Shown here in pieces: positions 18,104 to 30,601 of a stretch of DNA of 64,000 nucleotides (positions are counted from its first letter, which is position 1; every line of letters starts with the position of its first letter). The DNA is taken from NCBI RefSeq assembly GCF_003946545.1, contig NZ_RHOA01000007.1, positions 38,784-102,783 of the forward strand, in the 5' to 3' direction. A program made the position numbers and the translations under genes. A model generated the notes under the pieces. That model saw only the letters and a list, made by a program, of their open reading frames with translations, made no database searches and was not told the DNA's origin. The DNA comes from Levilactobacillus tangyuanensis (GTDB lineage Bacteria > Bacillota > Bacilli > Lactobacillales > Lactobacillaceae).

Positions 18104-19243
18104 ATGAAATTTTCCATTAACCGGGCAGCTTTCATCAAAGAACTCAATAACGTTTCCCGGGCCATTTCTTCCAAGACCACAATTCCCATCTTAACGGGTC
18201 TGAAAATTGTTGCGAGTGACGCAGGGTTACTTTTGACTGGGTCTAACGCCGATATCTCCATTGAAACGCTGATCAGGGCCGACGATCCCGATATTGGCTT
18301 AACCATTGACGATCCCGGTTCAATCGTGTTAACTGCTCGCTTCTTTAGCGAAATCGTTAAGCGGCTTCCCGAAAAGGATATGACGGTAGAGGTTAAGGAC
18401 GGTTTCCAGACTGAAATTACGTCTGGTTCAGCGGCCTTTAACATTAATGGCCAAGATGCCAATAACTATCCTCATTTACCAGAAATTGATGCGGCGGATT
18501 CCGTCGTCTTATCTGGGGCGGTCTTCAAAGAATTGATTAGCCAAACGGTTATTGCCGTTTCTAACCAAGAAAGTCGGCCAATCCTAACGGGGATTCACTT
18601 TAGCCTGAATGAGAATCAGTTCCAGGCGGTCGCCACGGACAGTCACCGGTTGAGTCAACGGCAAATCGAATTACCAACGCCAACCGATGCTAACTTTGAC
18701 GTCATCATTCCTGGGAAGAGTTTGACGGAATTATCCCGGATGATTGGGGACGACGATGCCGATGTGAAGATGCAATTCTCCGAAAACCAAGTGCTCTTCT
18801 TATTAGGGGACACCTCGTTTTACTCTCGGTTATTGGAGGGGAACTATCCCGACACCTCACGGCTGATCCCTAAGGAAGCTTCGACAACCGTCGAGTTCGA
18901 AGCGCCAGAATTATTGGCTGCCGTTGAACGGGCCTCTCTGTTGTCTCATGAATCACGGAATAACGTGGTTAAATTAACCCTTACGCCGGCCGACAATCAG
19001 GTGACGATCTTCAGTAACTCGCCCGATGTTGGGAATGTTGAAGAAGAGTTGGCGCCTAAGGAACTCGATGGAGATGACCTTGAGATTTCCTTTAACCCTG
19101 ATTACATGAAGGATGCCTTGCATTCATTCGGTCAGGCCACGATTCGCGTGGCCTTCACGTCAGCACTGCGGCCATTTACCCTGGTGCCAACGGAAGACAC
19201 GAGTAACTTTATTCAATTGATCACGCCAGTCCGGACATTCTAA
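18104..19243 (+). CDS. dnaN: DNA polymerase III beta sliding clamp
   Basis: 379 residues, standard length, three clamp domains. It starts MKFSINRAAFIKELNNVSRA and has the conserved ESRPILTGIHF and C-terminal LVPTEDTSNFIQLITPVRTF regions. It tethers PolC and other clamp-binding proteins to DNA. The start is ATG 18104 after AAAAAGGAG; the open frame continues upstream to 17942 but through the origin boxes without an RBS. Confidence 0.98.
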   Translation: MKFSINRAAFIKELNNVSRAISSKTTIPILTGLKIVASDAGLLLTGSNADISIETLIRADDPDIGLTIDDPGSIVLTARFFSEIVKRLPEKDMTVEVKDGFQTEITSGSAAFNINGQDANNYPHLPEIDAADSVVLSGAVFKELISQTVIAVSNQESRPILTGIHFSLNENQFQAVATDSHRLSQRQIELPTPTDANFDVIIPGKSLTELSRMIGDDDADVKMQFSENQVLFLLGDTSFYSRLLEGNYPDTSRLIPKEASTTVEFEAPELLAAVERASLLSHESRNNVVKLTLTPADNQVTIFSNSPDVGNVEEELAPKELDGDDLEISFNPDYMKDALHSFGQATIRVAFTSALRPFTLVPTEDTSNFIQLITPVRTF

Positions 19244-19260
19244 TTAAATAACTCCCACAA

Positions 19261-19293
19261 AGAGACGTTTCCGTGCGAAACGCTCTTTTTTTA
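19261..19293 (+). terminator. Terminator of dnaN
   Basis: AGAGACGTTTC / GAAACGCTCT stem (one bulge) with T7. The next 245 bases to yaaA contain two AATGGGG[T/C]TATT copies (19363 and 19380 region) and a TATAAT (19504-19509), probably the -10 of the yaaA-recF-gyrBA operon; the -35 is weak. Confidence 0.85.
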
Positions 19294-19538
19294 CGCCATT
19301 TTCACAAGTTTTCGGCGTTTTCCGGTGGTGTTTCGTTTAAACGCTGATTTTGAGCTTAAAAATGGGGTTATTCGGCGAGAATGGGGCTATTTTTAAATCT
19401 GAGCAAATTTACCGGTCTTTTACCAAAAAGCTCAAAAGATGGGTAGATCGGCTGAGAACGCAAAAATAAGGTAGTGCAACTGTACCTTTCACTATAAAAG
19501 CGGTATAATAGTAGAGAAGAATATTAAGGGGTGAAATT

Positions 19539-19766
19539 GTGAAAAAAGATGTTTTCATTGAGACGCCCTACATTACTTTAGGCCAGATGCTCAAGGAAGA
19601 ATCCATTATCAGTACTGGCGGCCAAGCCAAGTGGTACTTGCGGGAAAATACCGTAAATATCAACGACGAGCCGGACAACCGGCGCGGTCGTAAGCTGTAT
19701 CCTGGCGACAAGATTGCCGTACCTGATGCCGGATTATTTTTTATACGCTCAAAGCAGGGTGAATAA
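19539..19766 (+). CDS. yaaA: S4-domain RNA-binding protein YaaA
   Basis: 75 residues, a single S4 domain ([20 protein letters not shown]...[13 protein letters not shown]). It is almost always found between dnaN and recF in Firmicutes; a link to ribosome assembly has been proposed. The start is GTG 19539 behind AAGGGGTGA. Its TAA overlaps the recF ATG by one base (TAATG), so the two are translationally coupled. Confidence 0.93.
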   Translation: MKKDVFIETPYITLGQMLKEESIISTGGQAKWYLRENTVNINDEPDNRRGRKLYPGDKIAVPDAGLFFIRSKQGE

Positions 19767-20917
19767 TGTATTTGCAAGAGTTGCAGCTGCAGCATTTCCG
19801 CAACTATACCGCCGCTAATCTCCGCTTTGGTCAGGGGATTAACGTTTTATTGGGAGAAAATGCGCAGGGAAAGACCAACCTTTTAGAGGCAATCTACGTT
19901 TTGGCGTTAACGCGGAGCCACCGGACAGCGAATGACCATGATTTGGTTAATTGGCAGACCAAGACCGCTAAGATTAGCGGGCGGGTCGTCAAATCCGCTG
20001 GGACGGTTCCGTTAGAGCTGACATTTTCACGGCAGGGGAAACGAGCCAAGGTTAATCACTTGGAACAAGCCCGGCTGTCACAATATGTTGGCCAGCTTAA
20101 CGTCATTTTGTTTGCGCCAGAAGACTTGGCCATTGTGAAGGGAGCGCCGACCGTTCGTCGCCGTTTCATGGACATGGAATTCGGTCAGATGAACCCGCGC
20201 TACCTTTACAATCTCAGCCAATACCGCACGCTATTGAAGCAACGTAATCGTTACTTGAAGGACCTGCAGCATAAGCAGAAGAAGGATCTCCTGTTTCTGT
20301 CGGTGTTGTCGGACCAGTTGGCGGCCTATGGCGCGGAAATTATCGCGGCGCGGCTGGGGATGCTTAAGAAGCTGGAACATTGGGCCCAGGCGATTCACGG
20401 CGAGATTTCACAGGGCCGTGAAGAACTGACCTTTCACTATGCGACTCAGGTTGCCGATGATCAATTGACGGATCCACAGACCATCTGTGCGGCGTTAACG
20501 GCGCTCTATCAGAAGCAACAGGACAAAGAGTTGTATCAGGGGACCACGTTGGTTGGCCCACACCGTGACGACCTGCATTTTCAGGTTAACGGCAAGAACG
20601 TGCAGACGTTCGGCTCCCAAGGGCAGCAACGGACGACCGCATTGAGTGTCAAACTCGCTGAGATTGACTTGATGAAGGAAGAGACGGGAGAATATCCCGT
20701 CTTACTACTGGATGATGTGCTTTCAGAACTGGATGATGCCCGGCAGACCCATCTGTTGACGGCGATTCAGGACAAGGTACAGACGTTTATTACCACCACG
20801 AGTCTGAGTGGCATTACCCGCCAATTAATTAAAGACCCGACCATCTTCCAGATTGCGGATGGTCAGGTTGTGGCGGATGGCAACGAAGACCCTGGTGGCG
20901 CGACAAAGGAGGATTAG
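19766..20917 (+). CDS. recF: DNA replication and repair protein RecF
   Basis: 383 residues, SMC-like ABC ATPase. Walker [10 protein letters not shown] (about 31-39), ABC signature region [19 protein letters not shown], and Walker [15 protein letters not shown]. With RecO and RecR it loads RecA at gaps and stalled forks. Three bases separate it from gyrB, whose RBS is in the recF tail. Confidence 0.97.
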   Translation: MYLQELQLQHFRNYTAANLRFGQGINVLLGENAQGKTNLLEAIYVLALTRSHRTANDHDLVNWQTKTAKISGRVVKSAGTVPLELTFSRQGKRAKVNHLEQARLSQYVGQLNVILFAPEDLAIVKGAPTVRRRFMDMEFGQMNPRYLYNLSQYRTLLKQRNRYLKDLQHKQKKDLLFLSVLSDQLAAYGAEIIAARLGMLKKLEHWAQAIHGEISQGREELTFHYATQVADDQLTDPQTICAALTALYQKQQDKELYQGTTLVGPHRDDLHFQVNGKNVQTFGSQGQQRTTALSVKLAEIDLMKEETGEYPVLLLDDVLSELDDARQTHLLTAIQDKVQTFITTTSLSGITRQLIKDPTIFQIADGQVVADGNEDPGGATKED

Positions 20918-22867
<1,950 letters not shown>

Positions 22868-22897
22868 TGAGTGCCAGGAAGAACGGAGGGTAAAAAT

Positions 22898-25435
22898 TTG
22901 GCTGACCAAGATTATTTAAGTCGAATTACCGACGTTGACCTTTCACAAACGATGCGAACTTCCTTCCTGGATTACGCAATGAGTGTGATTGTTCAACGGG
23001 CGTTACCGGACGTGCGGGATGGTTTGAAGCCAGTCCACCGCCGGATTTTATATGATATGCATGAACTGGGGATTACCCCCGATAAGCCATTCCGGAAATC
23101 TGCCCGGATGGTTGGGGATGTCTTGGGGAAGTACCATCCTCACGGTGATTCTGCCGTGTACGAATCCATGGTACGGATGGCCCAAGACTTCTCTTACCGC
23201 TACATGTTGGTTGATGGTCACGGGAACTTTGGGTCCGTCGATGGTGACGGTGCCGCCGCCATGCGGTATACCGAAGCTCGCCTGAGCAAGATCGCCATGG
23301 AAATGCTGCGGGACATCAACAAGGATACGATTGATTTTCAAGATAACTACGATGGTTCCGAACGAGAACCCGTGGTCTTACCATCACGCTTTCCTAACCT
23401 GTTAGTTAACGGGGCTTCCGGGATCGCCGTGGGGATGGCCACGAACATTCCGCCACATAATCTGACGGAAGTTATCAGTGCCTTACACATCTTGATGGAT
23501 AATCCAGATGCCACCTTGGCCGACCTGATGGAAGCCTTACCTGGCCCCGATTTCCCTACTGGGGGGATCGTGATGGGTAAAGCCGCCATTCGCCGGGCTT
23601 ACGAGACCGGTAAGGGAACCATCACGTTGCGTGCTAAGGTTGATATCGAAGAGGAAAAGAACGGCAAGCAACGCATTGTGGCCACGGAAATTCCTTACAT
23701 GGTCAACAAGGCTAAGCTGATCGAACGGATCGCCGAGCTCGCCCGGGACAAACGGATTGAAGGGATCACCGATATTAACGATGAAACCGACCGGACCGGG
23801 ATGCGGATCGTGATTGATGTTCGCCGTGACGCCAGTGCCGAAGTTATCTTGAACAACTTGTACAAGATGACCTTGATGCAGACGTCCTTCGGGATTAACA
23901 TGTTGGCCATCGTTAACGGTGCGCCTAAGGTCTTAGGCTTGAAGGCCATCCTGCAATACTACTTGGAATTCCAGTTGGAAGTTATCCGCCGGCGGACCGA
24001 GTTTGAATTGCGGAAGGCCCAAGCCCGGGCCCACATCCTGGAAGGGTTGCGAATTGCCCTCGACCACATCGATGCCATTATTACTATCATCCGTGAGTCG
24101 CAGACCGCGGAAGTAGCTAAGAATGAATTGATGACGCGTTACAGCCTGTCTGACAAACAATCGCAAGCCATCTTGGACATGCGGTTGGTTCGTCTGACCG
24201 GTTTGGAACGGGAAAAGGTCGAAAAGGAATATAACGATGTGATGGCTGCCATCAAGGATGACCAAGAAATCTTGGCCTCCAAGGAACGGCAACAAGCCAT
24301 CATCTATCAAGAATTACTCGACATTCAAAACAAGTTTGGGGATGCCCGTCGGACCGAATTAATGGTCGGTGAAGTCCTTAGCTTGGAAGACGAAGACCTA
24401 ATCGCCGAAGAAGACGTTGTGATTTCATTAACGCATAACGGTTATATCAAGCGGTTACCAACGTCCGAATTCAAGGCCCAAAACCGTGGTGGTAAAGGGG
24501 TCCAAGGGATGGGTGTCCACGATGATGACTTCATCGAACACCTGGTAGCAACGTCGACGCATGACATGCTGTTGTTCTTCACCAATACCGGGAAGGTTTA
24601 TCGCATGAAGGGGTATGAAATCCCTGAATACGGCCGGACCGCGAAGGGGATTCCAGTGATTAACTTGCTGGGAATCAACAACAACGAGCACGTTCAAGCG
24701 GTCATCAACGTTTCTAACCCAGGAGAAAACCCTGACCGCGACCTGTTCTTTACCACGGTGCAAGGGACGGTCAAGCGAACACCAGTCGATGAATTCGCCA
24801 ACATTCGGAGTAATGGTCTCAAGGCCATTAGCCTGAAGGAAGACGATGAGTTGATGGGCGTTGACATCATCAATGACCAGGCCAACATCATCATCGGGAC
24901 TCACTTGGGTTATGCCGTTAGCTTTGCGGCCCAAGATGTCCGGTCGATGGGTCGTTCCGCAACCGGTGTTCGGGGGATTCGTCTCCGTGACAACGATTAC
25001 GTGATCGGTGCCAGTGTCTTGAAGCCTGATAGCCATGTGTTTGTCATTTCCGAAAAGGGTTATGGGAAGCAAACGGCCGCCGCCGAGTACCCAATCAAGG
25101 GTCGTGGTGGTAAAGGGATCAAGACGGTTAACGTGACGGCCAAGAACGGTCCGTTAGCCGGTTTGACCACGGTCGATGGCGATGAGGACATCATGTTGGT
25201 TACTAACAAGGGTGTCATGATTCGCTTCAGCGTCGCCGATGTCTCCGAGACTGGTCGGGCAACCTTAGGGGTTCACCTGATTCGGTTGAACGATGACACT
25301 GCCGTTGCGACGATGGCGAAGGTGGCCAAGGAAGACGAAACAGATAGCGATGACACGACAGCGACTGATGATTCGGCCGCTACCAGTGAGGCAGCACCTG
25401 CAGAGTCTGATACCGACGCACCTAGCGAAGACTAA
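22898..25435 (+). CDS. gyrA: DNA gyrase subunit A
   Basis: 845 residues from the TTG at 22898, chosen because GGAGGG sits seven bases upstream; the GTG at 22871 lies before that site. The winged-helix region has catalytic Tyr124 ([10 protein letters not shown]). The quinolone-determining region [13 protein letters not shown] has Ser85 and Glu89, the susceptible residues. The beta-propeller C-terminal domain includes the GyrA-box-like [10 protein letters not shown]. The last about 35 residues are an Asp/Glu/Ser/Thr-rich tail ([20 protein letters not shown]), which may tune DNA wrapping. Followed by a strong terminator. Confidence 0.97.
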   Translation: MADQDYLSRITDVDLSQTMRTSFLDYAMSVIVQRALPDVRDGLKPVHRRILYDMHELGITPDKPFRKSARMVGDVLGKYHPHGDSAVYESMVRMAQDFSYRYMLVDGHGNFGSVDGDGAAAMRYTEARLSKIAMEMLRDINKDTIDFQDNYDGSEREPVVLPSRFPNLLVNGASGIAVGMATNIPPHNLTEVISALHILMDNPDATLADLMEALPGPDFPTGGIVMGKAAIRRAYETGKGTITLRAKVDIEEEKNGKQRIVATEIPYMVNKAKLIERIAELARDKRIEGITDINDETDRTGMRIVIDVRRDASAEVILNNLYKMTLMQTSFGINMLAIVNGAPKVLGLKAILQYYLEFQLEVIRRRTEFELRKAQARAHILEGLRIALDHIDAIITIIRESQTAEVAKNELMTRYSLSDKQSQAILDMRLVRLTGLEREKVEKEYNDVMAAIKDDQEILASKERQQAIIYQELLDIQNKFGDARRTELMVGEVLSLEDEDLIAEEDVVISLTHNGYIKRLPTSEFKAQNRGGKGVQGMGVHDDDFIEHLVATSTHDMLLFFTNTGKVYRMKGYEIPEYGRTAKGIPVINLLGINNNEHVQAVINVSNPGENPDRDLFFTTVQGTVKRTPVDEFANIRSNGLKAISLKEDDELMGVDIINDQANIIIGTHLGYAVSFAAQDVRSMGRSATGVRGIRLRDNDYVIGASVLKPDSHVFVISEKGYGKQTAAAEYPIKGRGGKGIKTVNVTAKNGPLAGLTTVDGDEDIMLVTNKGVMIRFSVADVSETGRATLGVHLIRLNDDTAVATMAKVAKEDETDSDDTTATDDSAATSEAAPAESDTDAPSED

Positions 25436-25453
25436 ATTTTAGCGAAACTAAGT

Positions 25454-25492
25454 AAGGACCGACTAGTTAATTTTGACTAGTCGGTCTTTTTT
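25454..25492 (+). terminator. Terminator of the recF-gyrBA operon
   Basis: GACCGACTAGT / ACTAGTCGGTC perfect 11-bp stem with T7. Confidence 0.93.
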
Positions 25493-25752
25493 TGCGGAAT
25501 TACCCATTGATTAGAGGGCTTAGAGGGAAATATTTTAGCCGAAATGGGTTATATAGTGGACGACCTAGCGACTTTTTAATGTTAGAAAATGAGGATTCCG
25601 AAATATGTCATAATTTATGTAAATATTGCGTTAAAGCAAGGAAGAAAGCGCGGGTAACAATGATTGTGGCAACGCTAATTTAACGGCGTTTATTATGCGA
25701 ACAAACTAAAAATGTGAAAACGAATCAAATTAGTTGTTAATTGTTAAATTTG

Positions 25753-25782
25753 TTGGACTTTTAGGGGGAATGGCGCTATACT
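25753..25782 (+). promoter_or_regulatory. Promoter of the LPXTG surface-protein gene
   Basis: TTGGAC (25753-25758), 18-base spacer, TATACT (25777-25782). The rest of the AT-rich gap 25493-25752 contains a 63-codon open frame with no RBS, which I do not call, and no other feature. Confidence 0.65.
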
Positions 25783-25827
25783 TTAGCCAGATATTGAGAT
25801 GTGTTACACATGGAAGGGGAATTCACC

Positions 25828-27963
25828 ATGGATAAAAAGTTGAGGATGCTTTCAAAACAAAGGTTGACTACCTTAGTATTACTAGGATTGGTAACGGGTG
25901 TTGGGTACCAAATGGACAATGCTCACGCGGCAACAAACAGCGGAGACATTGACGCCAACACGGTGACCAAGGCCGGGGATACGGCTGACGACACGCAAAG
26001 TGACCAGGCCGTCATTGGTAATGGTTCACAGTCACAATCTGATTCAGATAAAGGTGGGACTGTTGATGGATCAGTGGATAAGGATACTGGTTCAAAGACC
26101 AACGATGGTTCTGACAGTTTAAACGATACTAAAGACAGCGGTGATAAGTCTGGGGGCAATGGGTCCGTAGGCGGCACCGATGCTAATACGAATACCGGTT
26201 CAACCGGGGACAATGGGTCAACGGAAACTGATGGCAAGGTTGACAACAACGGTGACAAGACCGGTGGGTCAACTGTTGTCAGCGACACAACGACTAAGTT
26301 CAATCGAGGAAACTTATTGAGAGCTGCCGATGTGCCAGTTGCCCCGACGATTGTTGATTCTGGGGTTATAAGCGGCACAAATGGGAGTAAGTGGACCAAG
26401 GATAGTGAAGGAACGGTCACTATTTTTGGTGGGAATTTCAGTAAGATCCCTAGTTTTAGCACCGTTGGTGTAAAAAAGGTTGTTTTTGCCTTAAATGATG
26501 CTGGACAAAAGGTTGTTTTTCCAAAGTACTCTTTTGGTGGGGGATTATTTCAACTCTGGACCGATGTAACTGAATATGATGGTATGGAAAATGTTGATAC
26601 CAGCAAAGTTGTCATGATGGACAGTATGTTCGCACAGAACCTTTCTTTAAAGAGCATCGATTTAAGTAGCTGGGACATGAGCAATGTGACTTCGATGACT
26701 AATATGTTTAGTGGCGGGTACAACGATGGCACGGGTCTCAAAACAATGCAATTACAAAGTGTCAAGTTGGGTTCGACGACTGGCAAGGTTACCGACATGT
26801 CGAGTATGTTCAATGGCGACCAGTATCTGACCGATGTCGATGCTGCCGACTGGAACGTGGATAGCCTGCAAAGTGCCGATGCGCTCTTCAGAGGAACAGC
26901 AATTGGTAGTCTGGACTTAAGTGGCTGGAATACCAGCAACTTAACGTCAATAAACAGCACGTTTGCTGCAATGCCCAACGTGACGAGTATCAACGTGGCC
27001 GACTGGGATACGTCGAAGGTGAACAATTTGGTTCAAGCCTTCCAAAGCGATCCACTGTTGTCAGACTTGGATGTTAGCAAGTGGGATGTCTCTGGATCAA
27101 AGAGTTTTGTTCAAGTGTTTGACAATGATTCGTCCTTAACCACCATCGATCTGAGCAACTGGCATCCAGCACCTGTGAGTGCTCTGACTTGGGCCTTTAG
27201 AAATACTGGCGTAGAAAAGTTGAACTTATCGAATTTCAGTCTGACGGACGATGCTAGTGTTCGAGAAGCCTTGCTTGGGACGACTAATTTGAAAGAATTA
27301 ATCCTGCCAACGAACATGCATATGGACAGTAGCAATGGTAATGCCGCGCTTCCTGACATTCCAAAGACCGACGTTTACACGGGCCTATGGCAAGCCGTTG
27401 GGACCGGTACGGTGGACAAGCCTGCCGGAGCAACCTTTACGAGTGCGCAATTGAACACCGCTTACGATGGCGCTACCATGGCTGACACTTACGTTTGGCA
27501 AAAGGTGCCATCCGCAACGACCGGCGGTGGTGACACTGGTAATACCGGCAACACGGGTAACAATGGCGGTGGCACGACTACACCAACAACCGATCCTTCA
27601 GAGGGCGGCAATGGCGCAACGGTTGACCCAGAAAATCCAGTCGTTAAGCCAGTTGTTAAGCCAACGACACCAACCAAGAAGCCAGCTGTCACGTCTAAGG
27701 GACATGCCGGCGACAAGAAGGCCAACACGACTGGCAAGGCTGCAACGCTGAATAACGGTGGAGCTGCTGCGAAGGTCACGAGTGCTGTCAAGCCGCTAGC
27801 AGCTAATGCTAAGGGTACAGCCACGAAAGACCCAAGCAAGTCACAATCGGCCGCAACGGTCTTACCGCAAACTGGTGAAGAAAAGACCAGTTGGTTAGCC
27901 GTGATTGCTGGTGCTTTGAGCCTCAGCTTCTTGGGGTTGAACTGGTTTAAGCGTCAAAATTAA
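25828..27963 (+). CDS. LPXTG-anchored BspA-like surface protein
   Basis: 711 residues. Signal peptide (about 1-35, ending AHAA); a Ser/Asp/Gly/Thr-rich stalk (about 40-165); a BspA-type DUF285 repeat domain (about 230-500) with recurring units of the form LDLSSWDMSNVTSMTNMFSG, VNVADWDTSKVNNL and LDVSKWDVSGSKSF; a Gly/Asn and Pro/Val/Lys linker (VVKPVVKPTTPTKK); sortase signal LPQTGEE, a hydrophobic helix and KRQN tail. BspA-like repeats in other bacteria bind host proteins or mucus. Start ATG 25828 after GAAGGGG; the open frame begins nine codons earlier without an RBS. It has its own promoter and terminator. Confidence 0.9.
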   Translation: MDKKLRMLSKQRLTTLVLLGLVTGVGYQMDNAHAATNSGDIDANTVTKAGDTADDTQSDQAVIGNGSQSQSDSDKGGTVDGSVDKDTGSKTNDGSDSLNDTKDSGDKSGGNGSVGGTDANTNTGSTGDNGSTETDGKVDNNGDKTGGSTVVSDTTTKFNRGNLLRAADVPVAPTIVDSGVISGTNGSKWTKDSEGTVTIFGGNFSKIPSFSTVGVKKVVFALNDAGQKVVFPKYSFGGGLFQLWTDVTEYDGMENVDTSKVVMMDSMFAQNLSLKSIDLSSWDMSNVTSMTNMFSGGYNDGTGLKTMQLQSVKLGSTTGKVTDMSSMFNGDQYLTDVDAADWNVDSLQSADALFRGTAIGSLDLSGWNTSNLTSINSTFAAMPNVTSINVADWDTSKVNNLVQAFQSDPLLSDLDVSKWDVSGSKSFVQVFDNDSSLTTIDLSNWHPAPVSALTWAFRNTGVEKLNLSNFSLTDDASVREALLGTTNLKELILPTNMHMDSSNGNAALPDIPKTDVYTGLWQAVGTGTVDKPAGATFTSAQLNTAYDGATMADTYVWQKVPSATTGGGDTGNTGNTGNNGGGTTTPTTDPSEGGNGATVDPENPVVKPVVKPTTPTKKPAVTSKGHAGDKKANTTGKAATLNNGGAAAKVTSAVKPLAANAKGTATKDPSKSQSAATVLPQTGEEKTSWLAVIAGALSLSFLGLNWFKRQN

Positions 27964-27979
27964 TTAAATTGACTAAACG

Positions 27980-28008
27980 AACCGCTCAGTTAGGCTGAGC
28001 GGTTTTTG
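27980..28008 (+). terminator. Terminator of the LPXTG gene
   Basis: AACCGCTCAG / CTGAGCGGTT perfect stem with T5. Confidence 0.92.
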
Positions 28009-28207
28009 TATCGGATACGATACTAGGGGAAGGAGCGTTCTGAGACGTTCTAACGTCGGCAACGATAGTGGGTGGCTAATCCCCCTAACTAGCTGGATTT
28101 GGCCTTCAGCAAGCCTTAGCATAGCGATAGATACCATTGATGACGGTTAGCTGACCAGAGCAACAGATCTGATATTATAGAAAAAAGTCGAATTTTCAAA
28201 AATAACG

Positions 28208-28264
28208 AGGGCCAACCGACGGAGCTAACTGGTGTAACGTAAGCAGCACCCATCGGTCGGCCCC
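28208..28264. other. Long imperfect hairpin upstream of the rpsF promoter
   Basis: AGGGCCAACCGACGG (28208-28222) pairs with the segment CCATCGGTCGGCCCC (28250-28264) with G-U pairs, around a 27-base loop. It lies just 5' of the rpsF -35 box, so it would not be in the rpsF transcript. No T run follows. Role unknown; it may belong to an untranslated RNA or be a DNA cruciform/operator. Confidence 0.4.
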
Positions 28265-28267
28265 GAT

Positions 28268-28296
28268 TTGCTTAAAGTATCAGGATATGCTATACT
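28268..28296 (+). promoter_or_regulatory. Promoter of rpsF-ssb-rpsR
   Basis: TTGCTT (28268-28273), 17-base spacer, TATACT (28291-28296). It places the start near 28303, giving a leader of about 85 bases. Confidence 0.7.
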
Positions 28297-28331
28297 ACTA
28301 GCTTGTGAGTATCTGGCTTACGCTAGTGTCT

Positions 28332-28378
28332 CTCCTTGCTTCCGCATTGCAGCGGGGGCCTGAAGTCCATAAGGAGGT
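28332..28378 (+). promoter_or_regulatory. Structured rpsF leader sequestering the ribosome-binding site
   Basis: CTCCTT in the leader can pair with AAGGAG of the rpsF ribosome-binding site; inside lie CTTC/GAAG and CCGC-ATTGCA-GCGG pairings. A leader of this kind, bound by the S6:S18 complex, is a known autoregulatory element of rpsF operons in Firmicutes. I infer the same here from position and pairing, not from a covariance-model match. Confidence 0.5.
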
Positions 28379-28387
28379 GTAACATTC

Positions 28388-28684
28388 ATGGAAACTACTA
28401 AATACGAAATCACCTACATCATTCGTCCAGACCTTGACGATGCTGCGAAGACCGCTCTGGTTGAACGCTTCGACAAGTTACTGACTGATAACGGTGCAGA
28501 ATTGATCAACTCGAAAGACTGGTCAAAGCGTCGGTTCGCATACGAAATTGGTGGCTTTAACGAAGGTATCTACCATATCGATATGGTAAATGCTACCGAT
28601 GACGTAGCTTTAAACGAATTCGACCGTTTAGCTAAGATCAATGACAGTATCTTACGTCACATGATCGTTAAGCGCGAAGACTAA
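28388..28684 (+). CDS. rpsF: 30S ribosomal protein S6
   Basis: 98 residues, starting [18 protein letters not shown]; conserved [12 protein letters not shown] and the C-terminal [10 protein letters not shown]. It binds S18 on the platform of the 30S subunit. First gene of rpsF-ssb-rpsR; ATG preceded by AAGGAGGTG, which the leader structure can mask. Confidence 0.98.
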   Translation: METTKYEITYIIRPDLDDAAKTALVERFDKLLTDNGAELINSKDWSKRRFAYEIGGFNEGIYHIDMVNATDDVALNEFDRLAKINDSILRHMIVKRED

Positions 28685-28716
28685 TTTAAACTTAATTTGA
28701 GAGGAGTTATTCAGCA

Positions 28717-29298
28717 ATGATCAACCGAGTAGTACTTACTGGCCGACTGACACGGGATGTTGACTTACGCTACACCCAAGGCGGTGCTGCTGTTGCCACC
28801 TTTACGTTGGCCGTTGATCGGCGGTTCACCAACCAACAAGGTGAACGGGAAGCTGATTTCGTAAGTTGTGTCATCTGGCGCAAAGCCGCGGAAAACTTTG
28901 CGAACTTCATGCACAAGGGTTCCCTTGTGGGGATTGAAGGTCGGATTCAGACCCGGAATTACGAAAATCAGCAAGGCCAACGTGTTTACGTGACCGAAGT
29001 TGTCGTCGAGAACTTTTCGTTCTTGGAACCGCGCTCGAGCAATCGTAGTGCGGGTGGCAACGCCGGTGGTAATTACAACGCTGGTCCCACGAATAATGCT
29101 CCTCAGGCTTCAAATCAGAATCAAAATGACAATCCATTTATGAGTGGTAATCCGGCGCCCGCTTCCAGTGCGGCACCGACTACGAATAATAATCCTGCAG
29201 GTGGTAACCAAGGAAATGCTGGGAACAATAACTCAGCCGATCCGTTTGCTAACTCCGGTGATTCGATTGACATTTCCGATGATGATTTACCGTTCTAA
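28717..29298 (+). CDS. ssb: Single-stranded DNA-binding protein
   Basis: 193 residues. OB-fold domain at about 1-105 ([45 protein letters not shown]), a Gly/Asn/Ala-rich low-complexity linker, and the acidic tip DISDDDLPF that recruits partner proteins. It coats ssDNA at the fork. Located between rpsF and rpsR, the standard Firmicutes arrangement. RBS GAGAGGAG. Confidence 0.97.
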   Translation: MINRVVLTGRLTRDVDLRYTQGGAAVATFTLAVDRRFTNQQGEREADFVSCVIWRKAAENFANFMHKGSLVGIEGRIQTRNYENQQGQRVYVTEVVVENFSFLEPRSSNRSAGGNAGGNYNAGPTNNAPQASNQNQNDNPFMSGNPAPASSAAPTTNNNPAGGNQGNAGNNNSADPFANSGDSIDISDDDLPF

Positions 29299-29326
29299 TC
29301 ACTAAATAACGAGGAGGGAATTTCTC

Positions 29327-29563
29327 ATGGCAGGACAACGTCGTGGCGGCCGTCGCCGTCGTAAGGTTGACTTTATTGCAGCCAACCACATCGAATACAT
29401 TGATTACAAAGACACTGACTTATTACGTCGGTTTATCTCCGAACGGGGTAAGATTTTACCTCGCCGAGTTACTGGCACTAGTGCCAAGAACCAACGTAAG
29501 TTAACGATCGCTATCAAGCGTTCACGGATCATGGGCTTAATGCCATTCGTAAGCGAAGAGTAG
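29327..29563 (+). CDS. rpsR: 30S ribosomal protein S18
   Basis: 78 residues. Gly/Arg-rich N-terminus ([16 protein letters not shown]) and conserved [22 protein letters not shown]. No zinc-binding Cys cluster (C- form). It pairs with S6. Followed by a terminator that ends the operon. Confidence 0.98.
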   Translation: MAGQRRGGRRRRKVDFIAANHIEYIDYKDTDLLRRFISERGKILPRRVTGTSAKNQRKLTIAIKRSRIMGLMPFVSEE

Positions 29564-29571
29564 TCATCATG

Positions 29572-29603
29572 AAGACCAACCACAATGTGGTTGGCCTTTT
29601 TTT
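29572..29603 (+). terminator. Terminator of the rpsF operon
   Basis: GACCAACCAC / GTGGTTGGCC stem with T7. Confidence 0.9.
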
Positions 29604-29766
29604 GTCATTTTTTAGGGATCCTTGGTTAACGGGAACGGCTAGGGGTGGCGCTTTCTGTGCACTAGTGAGCAAATAGCTTGCAAATCCGAGATGATTCGCT
29701 ACGTTGAAAGCGCTTATGGTCCATGCTACATTGTGGTTAATTCTAAAACCATGGAGGCGTATGAAT

Positions 29767-30528
29767 ATGACAAAGAAGCTTGATGGTAAGGTTGCGATTG
29801 TGACGGGTGCAGCATCTGGAATGGGTAAGACGATTGCCGAACTGTACGCGGCAGAAGGGGCCAAGGTTGTGGCGGCGGACTTTGATGCCGATAGTCTAAA
29901 GCGAGTTGTCGACGGTATCAAGGCGGCCGATGGTAACGTCAGCGCTGTGGTGACCGATATGTCTAAGAGCGATGATATTGCGAACATGGTGGATTTTGCC
30001 GTGAAGACCTATGGCACGATTGATATCCTGGTCAATAACGCCGGGATCATGGATAATTTCAAGACGGTCGCAACCGCCGACAAGGACCTGTGGGACCGGA
30101 TTATGGCGGTTAACCTGACGGGACCCTTCTTGGCCATTCATGATGCCGTGAAAATTATGCACAATAATCCCAATGGTGGGGTTATCGTGAACAATGCCTC
30201 CATTGGCGGCCTCGGTGGCTCCTGGGGTGGGGCAGCCTATGTGGCCTCGAAGCATGGCCTGGTTGGTCTAACCCAAAATATTGCGGCCACTCTCGGCATG
30301 TTCAGCAATATTCGGGCCAACGCCATTGCCCCGGGCGGCGTGAACACCAATATTGCTAAGACGCTGACCGACATTGATCCCATGGGGATTAAGGCCACCG
30401 GCGATCCTAGCAACAATCCGATGGGTGAACCCAAAGACATTGCCAAGCTAGCCTTGTTCTTAGGTTCGGACGATTCGAAATTTATTAATGGCACGACGGT
30501 AACCGCCGATGGTGGCGTCACCGCCTAA
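29767..30528 (+). CDS. Classical SDR family oxidoreductase
   Basis: 253 residues. Cofactor loop TGAASGMG (13-20), NNAG (90-93), catalytic Ser145 in NNASIGG, Tyr158 and Lys162 in YVASKHG, and a C-terminal FINGTTVTADGGVTA close to that of FabG/glucose-dehydrogenase-like SDRs. It reduces a carbonyl or oxidises an alcohol with NAD(P); the substrate cannot be assigned. Asp38 at the end of beta-2 (AADFD) suggests NAD(H) preference. Start ATG 29767 is nine bases from GGAGG; an ATG two codons earlier is too close to that site. Confidence 0.88.
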   Translation: MTKKLDGKVAIVTGAASGMGKTIAELYAAEGAKVVAADFDADSLKRVVDGIKAADGNVSAVVTDMSKSDDIANMVDFAVKTYGTIDILVNNAGIMDNFKTVATADKDLWDRIMAVNLTGPFLAIHDAVKIMHNNPNGGVIVNNASIGGLGGSWGGAAYVASKHGLVGLTQNIAATLGMFSNIRANAIAPGGVNTNIAKTLTDIDPMGIKATGDPSNNPMGEPKDIAKLALFLGSDDSKFINGTTVTADGGVTA

Positions 30529-30548
30529 TTTAATCGGAGACAAAAGCA

Positions 30549-30597
30549 ATGCGCCAGCATTGGGGGTCGGATCCCATGCTGACGCATTGTTTTTTTG
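30549..30597. terminator. Terminator between the SDR and amidohydrolase 1
   Basis: AATGCGCCAGCAT / ATGCTGACGCATT stem with T7 on the plus strand; the minus strand also gains a T-rich tail, so it probably serves both convergent genes. Confidence 0.88.
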
Positions 30598-30601
30598 AAC
30601 C

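Noticed and set aside
25492..25683. 63-codon open frame upstream of the LPXTG gene
   Set aside because: No ribosome-binding site, starts inside the gyrA terminator T run, AT-rich noncoding character.
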